64,000 nucleotides of DNA from Candidatus Brachybacter algidus (GCA_016711705.1 JADJSK010000001.1:62001-126000); one strand, 5' to 3'; counted from the stretch's first letter, positions 25,978 to 35,166 are shown. The notes: generated by a model from the letters alone, not told the origin. Translations and numbers: made by a program.

Positions 25978-27229
25978 CAAACCCCGCATATATTCACCTT
26001 CGGCATTTATCATCCCAGAATATAGGATGATCCAACTGTCTAATGGACTGAAAGTATACATATTTAAAGGTGGCGAAAGTGACACTTTAAAGATTGAGTG
26101 GTGCTTCAAGGCAGGGAGAAGTACTGAGTCAAAGCAGCTCGTTAGTAAATCATGTAATAGCCTTATCAAGGAAGGAAGCAAATACAGTAGCGGATATGAA
26201 ATATCAGAGTATTTTGATTATTACGGTTCGGCCTTGACCCATAATGCTGGAGTGGATTATAATAGTTATTCTTTTTATTGTCTCGGAAAGTATTTTGACC
26301 CGCTTTTGGAAAAATTTCTTGAAGTGATGCTTTATCCTTCTTTTCCGGAGGATGAGTTAATTACAATCCAGACTAATAGCATATCCAGATTAAAACAAGA
26401 CATGGATGATGCAGATTTTAATTCTTACAGGATATTAACAGAGAAAATATTTGGTTCTAATCATCCATATGGTTACAATAGTACTGAACAGAATATTAGA
26501 TCAGTGGGTACTCCAGATATTTTATCCCATTGGCAATTGAACTACCAGACCACTGACTCTTTTATTATTGTAGCAGGAAATGTCACTAATAATATACTGC
26601 AAAAGATAGAAGATAATTTCGGTCATATTGGATTAAAAAAAACACCAACCCGCAATGATCTAAAAGATATCGAACGGGATATGCGACCGATAAAATCTTT
26701 TAAACTAGAAAAAACACAGTCTTCAGTTAAAATAGGTATTGATTGTGTGTCGAGGCAGCATGATGATTTTGATGGAATGTTTGTATTTAATACAGTTTTA
26801 GGGGGCTACTTTAATTCAAGATTAAACAACGTGATCCGCGAAGCAAAAGGACTGACATACAACATATTCAGCACTCATGACACTTATTTGTATGGTGGTT
26901 TATTTTATATTAGTGCAGATACTTCTCAGGATCAAGTCATTAAGATGAATACAGAGATTTATACTCAGATTGATAAATTATTAGATAAACCTATCCCAAA
27001 AGCGGAATTAGAAAGAGTCAGAGGTTACCTTTTAGGCACATTGATGACTTCTTTTGATGGAGTGTACAACTGTGTGGAAACATTAAGATCTTGTCTTGTA
27101 GAGGGCGTAGACTTTGCATCTGTGCAACAGCTAATAAATAAAATCGCCACAATCGAAACGACTGAAGTTATGGAAACCGGTAGAAGAAATCTTAGCATAG
27201 ATAATCTAATCGAAGTAGTGATTGGTTAA
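25967..27229 (+). CDS. M16-family peptidase homologue, catalytically inactive type
   Basis: 420 aa with the two M16 lobes: an N-terminal domain (about 15-190) and a C-terminal domain (about 195-400, with REAKGLTYNIFSTHDTYLYG). The zinc-binding HxxEH that should follow the first strands is replaced by SKSCNSLIKEG (about 62-72), so this copy should not be catalytic. Such subunits usually pair with an active M16 partner, which is not in the window. There is no signal peptide. It overlaps the end of the restored PliI-like frame, so the two are probably co-transcribed. Confidence 0.85.
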   Translation: MNNNKPRIYSPSAFIIPEYRMIQLSNGLKVYIFKGGESDTLKIEWCFKAGRSTESKQLVSKSCNSLIKEGSKYSSGYEISEYFDYYGSALTHNAGVDYNSYSFYCLGKYFDPLLEKFLEVMLYPSFPEDELITIQTNSISRLKQDMDDADFNSYRILTEKIFGSNHPYGYNSTEQNIRSVGTPDILSHWQLNYQTTDSFIIVAGNVTNNILQKIEDNFGHIGLKKTPTRNDLKDIERDMRPIKSFKLEKTQSSVKIGIDCVSRQHDDFDGMFVFNTVLGGYFNSRLNNVIREAKGLTYNIFSTHDTYLYGGLFYISADTSQDQVIKMNTEIYTQIDKLLDKPIPKAELERVRGYLLGTLMTSFDGVYNCVETLRSCLVEGVDFASVQQLINKIATIETTEVMETGRRNLSIDNLIEVVIG

Positions 27230-27258
27230 ATAAATTCAATATTTTAAACCAAGAATAT

Positions 27259-27288
27259 TTTGAATCTCTAAAGTATTTCCTATTTTCG
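27259..27288 (+). promoter_or_regulatory. candidate promoter for adk
   Basis: TTTG at 27259-27262, an 18-bp spacer and TATTTTCG at 27281-27288, 22 bp before the adk ATG. It is close to TTTG-N19-TAnnTTTG. Confidence 0.5.
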
Positions 27289-27310
27289 TCGTTTATTTCA
27301 ATAAAATTTA

Positions 27311-27894
27311 ATGATAAATTTAATACTTTTTGGTCCTCCCGGGTCTGGAAAAGGAACTCAGGCAACCAAGCTTGCAGATAAGTATAAGTTGGTCCACATA
27401 TCGACTGGTGACCTCTTTAGGTATGAACTGAGCAATCAAACTCCCTTAGGAATATTGGCAAAAAGTTACATGGATAAAGGTAATTTAGTGCCTGATGAAG
27501 TGACCATAAATATGCTGAAGTCAAAAATGGACAGGCATCCTGAAGCAAATGGCTTCATATTTGATGGCTTCCCAAGAACGATTCCTCAATCTGAAGCCTT
27601 GTTGAATTTATTGAGAGAAAACAATACTTCCTTGACTGCAATGATAGCACTTGAAGTGGACGAGAATGAAATAGTGAATAGGATAAAGTCCAGAAGCCAA
27701 ACTTCGGGTCGTGCTGACGATAATGATGAATCTATCATCAGAAAGCGTTTTGAAGTATATAATGCTGAAACTCAACCTGTTTTTCAATATTTCGAAAACT
27801 AGGTCTGGCCTCAGCCATCAAAGGGGTAGGGGATATTGAAGATTTTTTTGCAGCCCTAATCTTAAAAATAGATAGAGCCCTCGACCGGCTTTAA
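27311..27894 (+). pseudogene. adk: adenylate kinase, single-base frameshift near the 3' end
   Basis: The first 163 codons are a clear adenylate kinase. They contain the P-loop GPPGSGKGTQA (9-19), the NMP-binding STGDLFR, the FDGFPRT motif and a short lid (RIKSRSQTSGRADD, no zinc Cys), then RKRFEVYNAET. The frame stops early after QYFEN. Adding one A to GAAAAC (27795-27798) restores the usual tail QYFEKLGLASAIKGVGDIED and a stop at 27892-27894, about 194 aa, the normal size. As adk is essential, the break is almost certainly a sequencing error. The enzyme interconverts ATP + AMP and 2 ADP. Confidence 0.9.
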
Positions 27895-27983
27895 TACCCT
27901 ATCTGAAATTAGGATCAAAAATAATATTCAGTTTCCTTTGCTATTGAACAAATAATCCTCATTTTGCGCTTGAATAGTACAAA

Positions 27984-28868
27984 ATGAATGTAATAATTTT
28001 ATCCAGAAATATAGGACTTTACTCTACTCAGAGACTTATTCTTGAGTGTCGTAAAAAGGGCCACAGTGTGCAGGTTATTGATCCTCTGACTTGTAATCTC
28101 ATTATTGACAATGAAGCATCTCACATTATTGATAATTCGGGTCAAAAATTAATAGCCGATTGGGTGCTACCGCGCATAGGATCCACTGCTACTAATTTTG
28201 GAGCTGCAGTCATCAGACAATTTGAATTACAGGGTGTTTCTGTTATTACATCTTCTCAGGCATTATTGGATGCAAGAGACAAATTAGTTGCACTTCAATT
28301 GTTGGCGAAAGCTAAAATTGCAATTCCCAAGACTTTATTGACAAGCCCAATGGAAATCGATGGAGTATTGATCAAAAAGGAATTTGAATTTCCTGCCATT
28401 GTTAAATTGCTTGACAGTACACATGGATTAGGTGTCATTCTTTCTGAATCGGCCCAAAATGGAATCGCAATATCAGAAGCATTCCAAAGGCTACACCATA
28501 AATTTATTATCCAAAAATTTATCAAAGAATCTGCAGGTCAGGATATTAGAGCATTTGTGGTTAATGGTGAGGTAATCGCCAGCATGTTGAGATGTGCTCC
28601 GGAAGGTGAATATAGGAGTAACATGCATAGAGGCGCTTCTGCTACTATCATAGACCTTACCGTTGAAGAAACTGAAACAGTTTTGAAATCTGCAGAAGCA
28701 GTTGGGTTAAAAGTTGCCGGCGTCGATATCATGAGGAGCAACGATGGTCCATTGATCTTGGAGGTCAACGCAAGTCCGGGACTTGAAGGAATAGAAGGAG
28801 TGACGAAAGTCAATGTGGCTGGTGCTATTATTGCCTATGGTGAAAGCCTTGTGAGGGCAAAAAAGTAA
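27984..28868 (+). CDS. rimK: RimK-type ATP-grasp alpha-L-glutamate ligase
   Basis: 294 aa. The N-terminal preATP-grasp domain begins MNVIILSRNIGLYSTQRL. The ATP-grasp core follows from about residue 95: ARDKLVALQLLAKAKIAIPK, FIIQKFIKESAGQDIRAFVV, then LEVNASPGLEGIEGVT with the metal-binding Asn/Glu. RimK adds glutamates to the C-terminus of ribosomal protein S6 in E. coli; relatives make poly-glutamate or other peptide tails, so the substrate is not fixed. It is followed 11 bp later by an aspartoacylase-type hydrolase, a recurrent partner. Confidence 0.92.
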   Translation: MNVIILSRNIGLYSTQRLILECRKKGHSVQVIDPLTCNLIIDNEASHIIDNSGQKLIADWVLPRIGSTATNFGAAVIRQFELQGVSVITSSQALLDARDKLVALQLLAKAKIAIPKTLLTSPMEIDGVLIKKEFEFPAIVKLLDSTHGLGVILSESAQNGIAISEAFQRLHHKFIIQKFIKESAGQDIRAFVVNGEVIASMLRCAPEGEYRSNMHRGASATIIDLTVEETETVLKSAEAVGLKVAGVDIMRSNDGPLILEVNASPGLEGIEGVTKVNVAGAIIAYGESLVRAKK

Positions 28869-28879
28869 AATGATGAACG

Positions 28880-29824
28880 TTGAATGAGGTATTTAATATT
28901 AATGGAACACTAATAGCTCCAGGCGTCAATGCTGTAGTTCGAATTCCTGTAGGAAGGCTACCTTCAGGCAATCAGATTACTATAAGTGTCAATGTATTCA
29001 GATCTTTAAAGCCAGGCCCTATACTTTTTTTGTCAGGCGGGATTCATGGTGATGAGATCAACGGTATTGAAATCATTCGTCAGGCATTGGATATGAAGTT
29101 GTTCGACAACCTACATTGCGGGTCCGTCATAGCTATACCTCTTGTGAATGTTTTTGGATTTATCAATTTTTCAAGAGATTTAAGTGAAGGAAAAGATGTA
29201 AACAGAAGTTTTCCTGGTTCTCTCAATGGAAGCATGGCTTCAAGAGTAGCTAGAATAATTACCAGGCATATTTTACCACTCATCACCCTAGGAATTGATT
29301 TTCATACAGGAGGTCAGTCCAGGTTTAACTATCCTCAAGTAAGGTTTACTAATAGACAACCATCCAGTAAGTTACTCGCTCAGGTATTCAATGCTCCATT
29401 CACCATAGTCAAACCTACTATTTTAAGGTCATTGCGAAGGATGTCACTGGATATGGGCATTCCTATTATCGTTTACGAAGGGGGTGAAGCTCTTAGGATT
29501 GATGGGTTTGTGATACAACAAGCACTGCGCGGCATCAAAAGGGTGTTGACACATCTTGAAATGAATAATTATACGATCGAAGAACAGGATAGTGTTCTAT
29601 TAACAAAAACAATTTGGGTTAGGTCTAATACACCTGGCCTTTTCTATCCTTCTGTCAATAATGGTAGCCAGATAGTTAAAGGTGAATTGTTGGGCTGGAT
29701 CCACGATCCGTTTGGTCAGTCAAACTATGCCATAACTTCTAAAGTAAATGGATATGTGTTTTGCATAAATAATAAGCCGGTAGTCTATCCGGGAGATGCA
29801 TTGTTCAATGTAGGAATGGTTTAA
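28880..29824 (+). CDS. succinylglutamate desuccinylase/aspartoacylase family metallohydrolase
   Basis: 314 aa from a TTG at 28880; no ATG or GTG lies close by in frame. The zinc carboxypeptidase-like fold is seen: GGIHGDEINGIEI with the HxxE zinc ligands, GKDVNRSFPGS, DFHTGG with the third ligand, and IVYEGGE with the catalytic Glu. A C-terminal beta domain (about 230-314) ends in the family's VYPGDALFNVG. Members cleave N-acyl amino acids. Directly after a rimK gene it may remove or recycle an amino-acid tail, which is inference. Confidence 0.9.
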   Translation: MNEVFNINGTLIAPGVNAVVRIPVGRLPSGNQITISVNVFRSLKPGPILFLSGGIHGDEINGIEIIRQALDMKLFDNLHCGSVIAIPLVNVFGFINFSRDLSEGKDVNRSFPGSLNGSMASRVARIITRHILPLITLGIDFHTGGQSRFNYPQVRFTNRQPSSKLLAQVFNAPFTIVKPTILRSLRRMSLDMGIPIIVYEGGEALRIDGFVIQQALRGIKRVLTHLEMNNYTIEEQDSVLLTKTIWVRSNTPGLFYPSVNNGSQIVKGELLGWIHDPFGQSNYAITSKVNGYVFCINNKPVVYPGDALFNVGMV

Positions 29825-29904
29825 TTTACATTTTCCTTTAGTCGATGCACAGGAAATATTGGATGGATTAATTACATTTGCCGAAGAACACAGAGATTAT
29901 TTAA

Positions 29905-30150
29905 TGATAAAACTCAAGTTTCGGCAATTAAGAATCAAAGGTAGATGGTCCCGCAGCTGCGGGATTAGATGTTAGATGGATATTAGTCAATTGATTCATA
30001 TTTTTTTTTAATAGGTTTAATAGAAAAAATATCAATTTGATTGATGGAAAGCCATCTAAAATATAACTTGTAACATTTTATTAAAATTTAAATTTATCCA
30101 TCAAAAAAGAAAATTTGAATACCGAGACTCGAGTGATATATTATTAGAAT
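29905..30150 (+). repeat. dispersed intergenic repeat, copy B
   Basis: Occupies the middle of the 436-bp gap between the aspartoacylase-family and dacB genes; no ORF is supported there. It matches copy A (6675-6995) in inverted orientation and contains a perfect 16-bp palindrome, TCCCGCAGCTGCGGGA (29949-29964). It lacks the roughly 70 bp of inverted-repeat arms found in copy A. Confidence 0.75.
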
Positions 30151-30260
30151 TCTAACCGGAATTTCTGAATTTAATTCATTCTTTGTAAACAATAGTTATT
30201 TCCCAAATTATTTATTGTTGATATTTTTTTTAATTTTTATTAGCATCACAATTTTCAATT

Positions 30261-31721
30261 ATGATATTAATTAGAGTGGTCCACACTTTTTGGATAATTT
30301 TTTTTCTGACACCGGTCATACTTGCAGCTCAAGATTTAAATGATGCTATAATTAAGCTAGGTGGAGATCCTTCTTTAAAAAATGGTGCTATGAGTTTCAC
30401 TATTTTTGACAGAAAGACAGAACAACTTATAGCCACCCACAATCCAAATGTATCATTAATACCAGCATCTTCGCTCAAAATACTTACTTGCGCTTACGGA
30501 CTTAAGACTTTAGGAAAAAATTTTAAATTTAAAACGACAATTGAGACTACTGGAGAGATTGACAAAAATGGTGTTTTACATGGTGACCTTATCCTTAAAG
30601 GCTATGGTGATCCAACCCTAGGTTCTGACTTATCTAATGATTCGGGAGAATTGGATAAAGTTTTGAAAATCTTTGCAACCGAAGTGAAATCAGCGGGCAT
30701 AAAGTCTATCGAGGGCCGAATCTATGGCGATGGTTCATACCTTTCAGATGAAGGGATTTATAATTCATGGTTGTGGGGTGACATTGGAAATTATTATGCT
30801 GCTGGTGTGTATGGGCTAAATATCTATGATAATCTCTTTAGATTAAAATTTAAACAATCAAAACAAGGAACTTATCCAAAAGTCATTGGAACATATCCCA
30901 ATATACCAGGCCTCCAATTTGCAAGTCAAGTGTTATGTGCAGGCGCTAACACCGGCGATAATGCCTATATATTTGGTGGTCCTTTACAATATAACCGTCA
31001 AGTCAAAGGCACCATTCCTGCAGGAAACGGTATATTTGAAATAAAAGGCTCAATGCCTGATCCACCGCTTATGGCAGCATTATTACTAAAAGATGCACTG
31101 ACAGAGGCAGGCATCACCTCCAATGGCGTTGGTGGCTCTTTAAAAGATGTTCAGCCTGTTGGCAAACGAAAGGTATTGTATACTCATTCATCAAAGAGTC
31201 TTGACTTAATTGTTAATGAGACCATTTTAAAAAGTATAAACATAAATGCAGAAGGTATCTTGAGATATTGCAAATCTATGGACAAAGTCGCAAGCACTAC
31301 AGATGATGCAGTAAAAACTTTTGGTGCCTTTTTGCAAAAAACCACCGAAGGGCAAACAGGTTTTTTTGTTTGTGACGGATCAGGGCTTTCTACCTCCAAT
31401 AGTTTGCCGAGTTATGGTTTTGCTAAAGTGCTACTTCAATTATTTAAAGACCCTTCCATAGCCGATGTAATTACTGATGCACTTCCAGTCGCAGGCATGA
31501 CGGGCACATTGAAAAATTACCTTAAAGGTTCAAAGGCTGCCGGACATATTAAAGCAAAGACTGGATCAATGGATAAGGTAAGAAGTTTTTCTGGGATCAT
31601 CACGGGAGATTCTGGTAAAGAATACGTTTTTTCTCTAATTATAAATAATTATAATTGCTCATCGGCTCAGATCAAAGCAAAGGTAGAATCCTTTTTTAAT
31701 GACGTTTATCTTGCTATATAA
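30261..31721 (+). CDS. dacB: D-alanyl-D-alanine carboxypeptidase/endopeptidase, PBP4 (DacB) type
   Basis: 486 aa with a signal peptide (to about 23, ILAAQ). It has class-C penicillin-binding protein motifs: Ser70-x-x-Lys73 in PASSLKI, CDGSGLSTSN (the SxN-region, reading S-G-L/S-x-S-N), and KTGS in AKTGSMDKVRSFSG. A large insertion between the first two motifs (about 115-320) is the PBP4-type extra domain. It trims D-Ala from stem peptides or cuts crosslinks in the periplasm. It is separated from its neighbours and probably transcribed alone. Confidence 0.93.
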   Translation: MILIRVVHTFWIIFFLTPVILAAQDLNDAIIKLGGDPSLKNGAMSFTIFDRKTEQLIATHNPNVSLIPASSLKILTCAYGLKTLGKNFKFKTTIETTGEIDKNGVLHGDLILKGYGDPTLGSDLSNDSGELDKVLKIFATEVKSAGIKSIEGRIYGDGSYLSDEGIYNSWLWGDIGNYYAAGVYGLNIYDNLFRLKFKQSKQGTYPKVIGTYPNIPGLQFASQVLCAGANTGDNAYIFGGPLQYNRQVKGTIPAGNGIFEIKGSMPDPPLMAALLLKDALTEAGITSNGVGGSLKDVQPVGKRKVLYTHSSKSLDLIVNETILKSININAEGILRYCKSMDKVASTTDDAVKTFGAFLQKTTEGQTGFFVCDGSGLSTSNSLPSYGFAKVLLQLFKDPSIADVITDALPVAGMTGTLKNYLKGSKAAGHIKAKTGSMDKVRSFSGIITGDSGKEYVFSLIINNYNCSSAQIKAKVESFFNDVYLAI

Positions 31722-31728
31722 AGATTTA

Positions 31729-31761
31729 TTTGGGATCGCTTCGATCATTTCCTTAACTTTG
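31729..31761 (+). promoter_or_regulatory. candidate promoter for mscS-corA
   Basis: TTTG at 31729-31732 and TAACTTTG at 31754-31761 with a 21-bp spacer, both exact matches to the Bacteroidota consensus. The MscS ATG follows at 31785. Confidence 0.65.
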
Positions 31762-31784
31762 ACGGAGTTTAAAATAATATCTTA

Positions 31785-32768
31785 ATGCTGGAAAGATCTG
31801 ACCTAAAACAACTACTTATATTCGTTTTAATAATAGCTGTTACCATAATAATTGCTCATTTTGCAAGTATTCTAATTAACAGAAGAGTTGCTAAGAAGAA
31901 CAATGTGCTTCTCCAAGACCCTACCAGACTTAAATTTTTTGCTCATGTTAGTACAGCAATAATTTATATTATTGGATTTAGCTCCGCTATAGGCCGAATC
32001 AATTTTTTAGAACCTGTGGCTACCTCACTTTTAGCTGGAGCAGGTTTAATTACAGTAGCAGTTAGTTTTGCTTCTCAAAATGCTCTCAGTAATATTATTA
32101 GTGGCTTATTCATTGTACTTTTCAAGCCATTTGGTGTCAACGACCGATTGAAGATCAGGGATAATATAATAGGTGTAGTTGAAGACATTACCTTAAGACA
32201 CACCATTCTAAGAGATGGAGAGAACAAAAGGATTATAATTCCGAACGCTCTTATGAATAATGAGGTAGTGGTCAACTTTGATTTTATCGAACAGAATATT
32301 AAAAAATCTGTAGATATCCTTTTGCACCACGATTCAAACATTAGGAATGCCAAGATGCTGATTAGAGATATTATCACTCAGCATCCTAAATTTATCAATA
32401 GAAGAGGAAGTGATATAAACTTAAGTCCGGAACAAGCTGTCCCAATCAATATTACTAATGTAGGTGAAAAGGGAATCAACATGCAGCTGATAATCACCGG
32501 GAGGAATATATTGGAATCAAATGAGATCGCTTTTGCTTTGTTGGAAAGGCTAATTTGTGAGATGCCAGCTGTTGATGCATATTTTGTGCGTCAGGATTCA
32601 ATTGCTAAGGCTGAGAATAATACAGAACAAAAGTCAGAAATGGGGCAAGATGAGAAAGTAGGCACATTTGAGGATATGTCAGATTCTATTGACAATGAAG
32701 TAAATTCGATCAATGTAGCCGGAGAATCTGACACTGGCGGGAGCGTTCAAAATAGTGGTAAATTATGA
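31785..32768 (+). CDS. MscS-family mechanosensitive channel
   Basis: 327 aa. It has three membrane helices: about 9-30, 48-68 and the pore helix at about 75-105 (AGAGLITVAVSFASQNALSN), followed by FKPFGVNDRLKIRDNIIGVV and the beta domain (IIIPNALMNNEVVVNF). The C-terminal cytoplasmic part runs to about 265. An acidic, low-complexity tail of about 60 residues, rich in Ser, Asp and Glu, ends the protein and is unusual for the family. The channel releases osmolytes under hypo-osmotic shock. Its stop overlaps the corA start (ATGA), so the two genes are translationally coupled. Confidence 0.92.
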   Translation: MLERSDLKQLLIFVLIIAVTIIIAHFASILINRRVAKKNNVLLQDPTRLKFFAHVSTAIIYIIGFSSAIGRINFLEPVATSLLAGAGLITVAVSFASQNALSNIISGLFIVLFKPFGVNDRLKIRDNIIGVVEDITLRHTILRDGENKRIIIPNALMNNEVVVNFDFIEQNIKKSVDILLHHDSNIRNAKMLIRDIITQHPKFINRRGSDINLSPEQAVPINITNVGEKGINMQLIITGRNILESNEIAFALLERLICEMPAVDAYFVRQDSIAKAENNTEQKSEMGQDEKVGTFEDMSDSIDNEVNSINVAGESDTGGSVQNSGKL

Positions 32769-33850
32769 AAAATAGGTCAAAGAGGGATAATCAATATGAA
32801 CAAGGAAGAATTTATAAAAAACCAGGCCTTCCACCAGGCACTCTAGTTTTTACAGGGAAAAGGAAGGTTCAGCAGACAATGCTGCATATTACAAAAGTTT
32901 GATGATGAAGATGTAAAAAGAGAATTAATCACCAATGGTGATGTATCGCGCATTCATCATGGCACCAGAATGACCTGGATCGATGTGATAGGTATTCATG
33001 ATGTTACCATAATTGAACAAATTGGGCTTAAATATAAGATTAGCAATTTACTACTTGAGGATATCCTGGATGTGGATCAAGTACCGAAATATATGGACCT
33101 TGATAATGGTAACTTCCTATCATTTCAATCGTTTTCCTATGATAAAACGAGTCAGAATATAATAAAGGAACAAATCTCTATTTTTTTACAGAAACTGTTA
33201 TTATTTCATTTCAGGAAAATGTCAATGACACTTTTCAACCTATTCATGAAAGGGTGGATAATGCTAAAAGTCGCTTCAGGACAAGGATGCCTGATTATAT
33301 GGCATATGCGTTAATTGACCTAATCGTAGATAAATATAACGAAGCCACGCAGTATTTTGAAGATAAAATTGAGGAAATGGAATATAAAATAGAAACCAAT
33401 CCCGATAAAGCGCTGAAACAGGATATCTTTAAATTCAGAAGAGAGTTTATAAATTTTCTTAAGACCATTACACCTATTCAGGAAGCAATTATAAAATTCA
33501 AATCCTCCACTTCAGAATCAATTAAACCTGAGACCAAAATATATCTTGCCGATCTTCTCGATCATGCGCAACATGTCAGCAGTCTGGCCGATACTTACAA
33601 TGAAATGATATACGCTTTATATGATCTTTTCCATGCAGAACTAAACTATAGAGCAAATGGTGTAATAAAGATACTTACAGTGATTTCTACTATTTTTATA
33701 CCACTCACTTTTATTGTTGGAGTCTATGGAATGAACTTTGATCAAATGCCTGAACTTCGTTGGAAGTATGGTTATCCTGCTGTTTGGATATTTATGGTTT
33801 TATTTACATTTGCCACCTTGATATATTTTAAATATCGAAAATGGACATAA
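32765..33850 (+). pseudogene. corA: CorA-family Mg2+/Co2+ transporter, broken by two frameshifts
   Basis: The frame from ATG 32765 encodes KPGLPPGTLVFTGKRKV, then breaks at ACAAAAGTTT (about 32893-32900). A second frame carries RIHHGTRMTWIDVIGIHD and more. It breaks at the T7 run 33181-33187, where one extra T restores EQISIFFTETVIISFQENV. The third frame runs to the end with two membrane helices and the selectivity signature YGMNFD (GMN). Corrected length is about 361 aa, normal for CorA. The indels lie in homopolymers, so a consensus error is likely. The product is an inner-membrane pentameric Mg2+ channel. Confidence 0.88.
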
Positions 33851-33851
33851 T

Positions 33852-34721
33852 TTATTCTTCTTCTACGTCTCCTCGGAGTAGCGGATTCAAAGGCAGATGA
33901 TAAGTGTTGAAAATTGTCTGGAATGACTGATAAAGTTCCGGATATATATTGCCAAAATAGTTGCCATAAGTGAAATAGTGATGGACGGCTACTGCGAAAG
34001 GATCTACATCAGGTAGTCCTATCACACCCATGATTTCTCTGTGGCCATAACTCGCTACATCATACAGATTATACCAGAAATTTTCATTTACTTCAGGAAA
34101 AATAATGTCTTTTGAGCAAATCTTCATGATCCTGGCGTATTCATAAAGAACAATGTTGAAATATTTTTCAGGTTCTTTGAAGGAAGGCATCATATGTTTA
34201 AGTGAAAATAGAGCAATACCGTCCATTTCAAAGATTTCACTAGCATGATATCTGTCAGGTTGTTCAGGGCTAAGAAAGGGATTTGGATAGACAGCTATTC
34301 TGTCGAAAGGTTCCAATAGAAAATCCTTTTGCTGCAATGTTAATCTGACAGGTTGAAAAGCGACTAATGCTTTGAGATCATATGGCATTTCTTCTTGCAT
34401 GCCCATGTACAACCATTCTTTTGCTTCAATATATAATACAACCCTTTGATCGAAGATCTTCTTCTTTTCCGGATTTAGATTACGATAGTATTCACTGTTC
34501 TTTTCAAAAATGGTTTTTATCTTTTCATCCAGATTCAGGGGAAATCTTTTATACCACCACCAGTCAAGTTGAGGTGCTAAGAGATAACCAGCTGCTGCTA
34601 TTATGAGGGGAATAACCAGATAAGGTGACACAAAATTGCCATCGTGATAGTTATATTCAAATAAAACAATACCGAGACCAATAATAAAGGCCAGTATATA
34701 TGCAAATCCTGAAAATTTCAT
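33852..34721 (-). CDS. degenerate MtfA (M90) peptidase-like membrane protein
   Basis: 289 aa. Two N-terminal membrane segments (about 5-22 and 33-50) precede a domain resembling MtfA/Peptidase_M90: KKKIFDQRVVLYIEAKEWLY, LKALVAFQPVRLTL, then RIAVYPNPFLSPEQPDRY and a helix where MtfA has NVVLHEFAH. Here that helix reads NIVLYEYARIM, so both zinc histidines are replaced (HExxH to YEYAR). Proteolysis is therefore unlikely. The family assignment is from memory of its conserved order and is moderately sure. It is convergent with corA, stops 1 bp apart. Confidence 0.65.
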   Translation of the reverse strand: MKFSGFAYILAFIIGLGIVLFEYNYHDGNFVSPYLVIPLIIAAAGYLLAPQLDWWWYKRFPLNLDEKIKTIFEKNSEYYRNLNPEKKKIFDQRVVLYIEAKEWLYMGMQEEMPYDLKALVAFQPVRLTLQQKDFLLEPFDRIAVYPNPFLSPEQPDRYHASEIFEMDGIALFSLKHMMPSFKEPEKYFNIVLYEYARIMKICSKDIIFPEVNENFWYNLYDVASYGHREIMGVIGLPDVDPFAVAVHHYFTYGNYFGNIYPELYQSFQTIFNTYHLPLNPLLRGDVEEE

Positions 34722-34863
34722 TCAATTCTTTTTAAAATCGATGAGCAAAGCTAATTAAACTAAATAATTATGGTTAACAATGTTATAACATTGGTAAATG
34801 AATCAGTTTCAAAATAACGATTTGAAAAGATCTTGGAGTATAATAAGCTAAAATAGTAAAGGG

Positions 34864-34950
34864 AGAATACGCTAAGTAAGGTCGTCTGATGCCCTTTTTC
34901 GGGGGGGGGGGGGGGGTTGGAAATAATACGTCAGATGACATTCGAACACT
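34864..34950. repeat. dispersed CGTCnGATG repeat, copy 2
   Basis: The left arm AGAATACGCTAAGTAAGG-TCGTCTGATGCC and the right arm GGAAATAATACGTCAGATG match copy 1 at 11483-11645; the interior differs and here is mostly a poly-G run. It lies in the 361-bp gap upstream of tRNA-Phe, where no ORF is supported. Confidence 0.6.
34901..34916. repeat. poly-G tract, 16 G
   Basis: An uninterrupted run of 16 G in an AT-rich intergenic region. It lies inside dispersed repeat copy 2. The length in the assembly may not be reliable. Confidence 0.9.
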
Positions 34951-35042
34951 TATCTACAAACAAATATTTGTAGATAAGTCATTGATAATAAACATCATTG
35001 CTAGCTTTTGATGATTTCCAAAGAAAATTAATTACTCTTTTC

Positions 35043-35072
35043 TTTGCAAATTATAAGTAAGTGCTATATTTG
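35043..35072 (+). promoter_or_regulatory. promoter of tRNA-Phe
   Basis: TTTG (35043-35046), an 18-bp spacer and TATATTTG (35065-35072) fit the Bacteroidota consensus closely. The tRNA starts 11 bp after the -7 element, about where transcription plus a short leader would place it. Confidence 0.75.
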
Positions 35073-35082
35073 CACCCGCTTA

Positions 35083-35155
35083 GGTGCCTTAGCTCAGTCG
35101 GTAGAGCAATGGACTGAAAATCCATGTGTCCCCGGTTCGATTCCTGGAGGTACCA
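35083..35155 (+). tRNA. tRNA-Phe (GAA)
   Basis: 73 nt that fold into a full cloverleaf. Acceptor stem is GGTGCCT/AGGTACC with one G-T pair, D arm GCTC...GAGC, anticodon stem ATGGA/TCCAT with loop CTGAAAA, and T arm CCCGG-TTCGATT-CCTGG. The anticodon GAA is at 35116-35118 (tRNA positions 34-36). The 3' CCA is not encoded (ACAAAA follows), as is common in Bacteroidota, so CCA must be added by tRNA nucleotidyltransferase. Confidence 0.97.
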
Positions 35156-35166
35156 CAAAATTTTCT

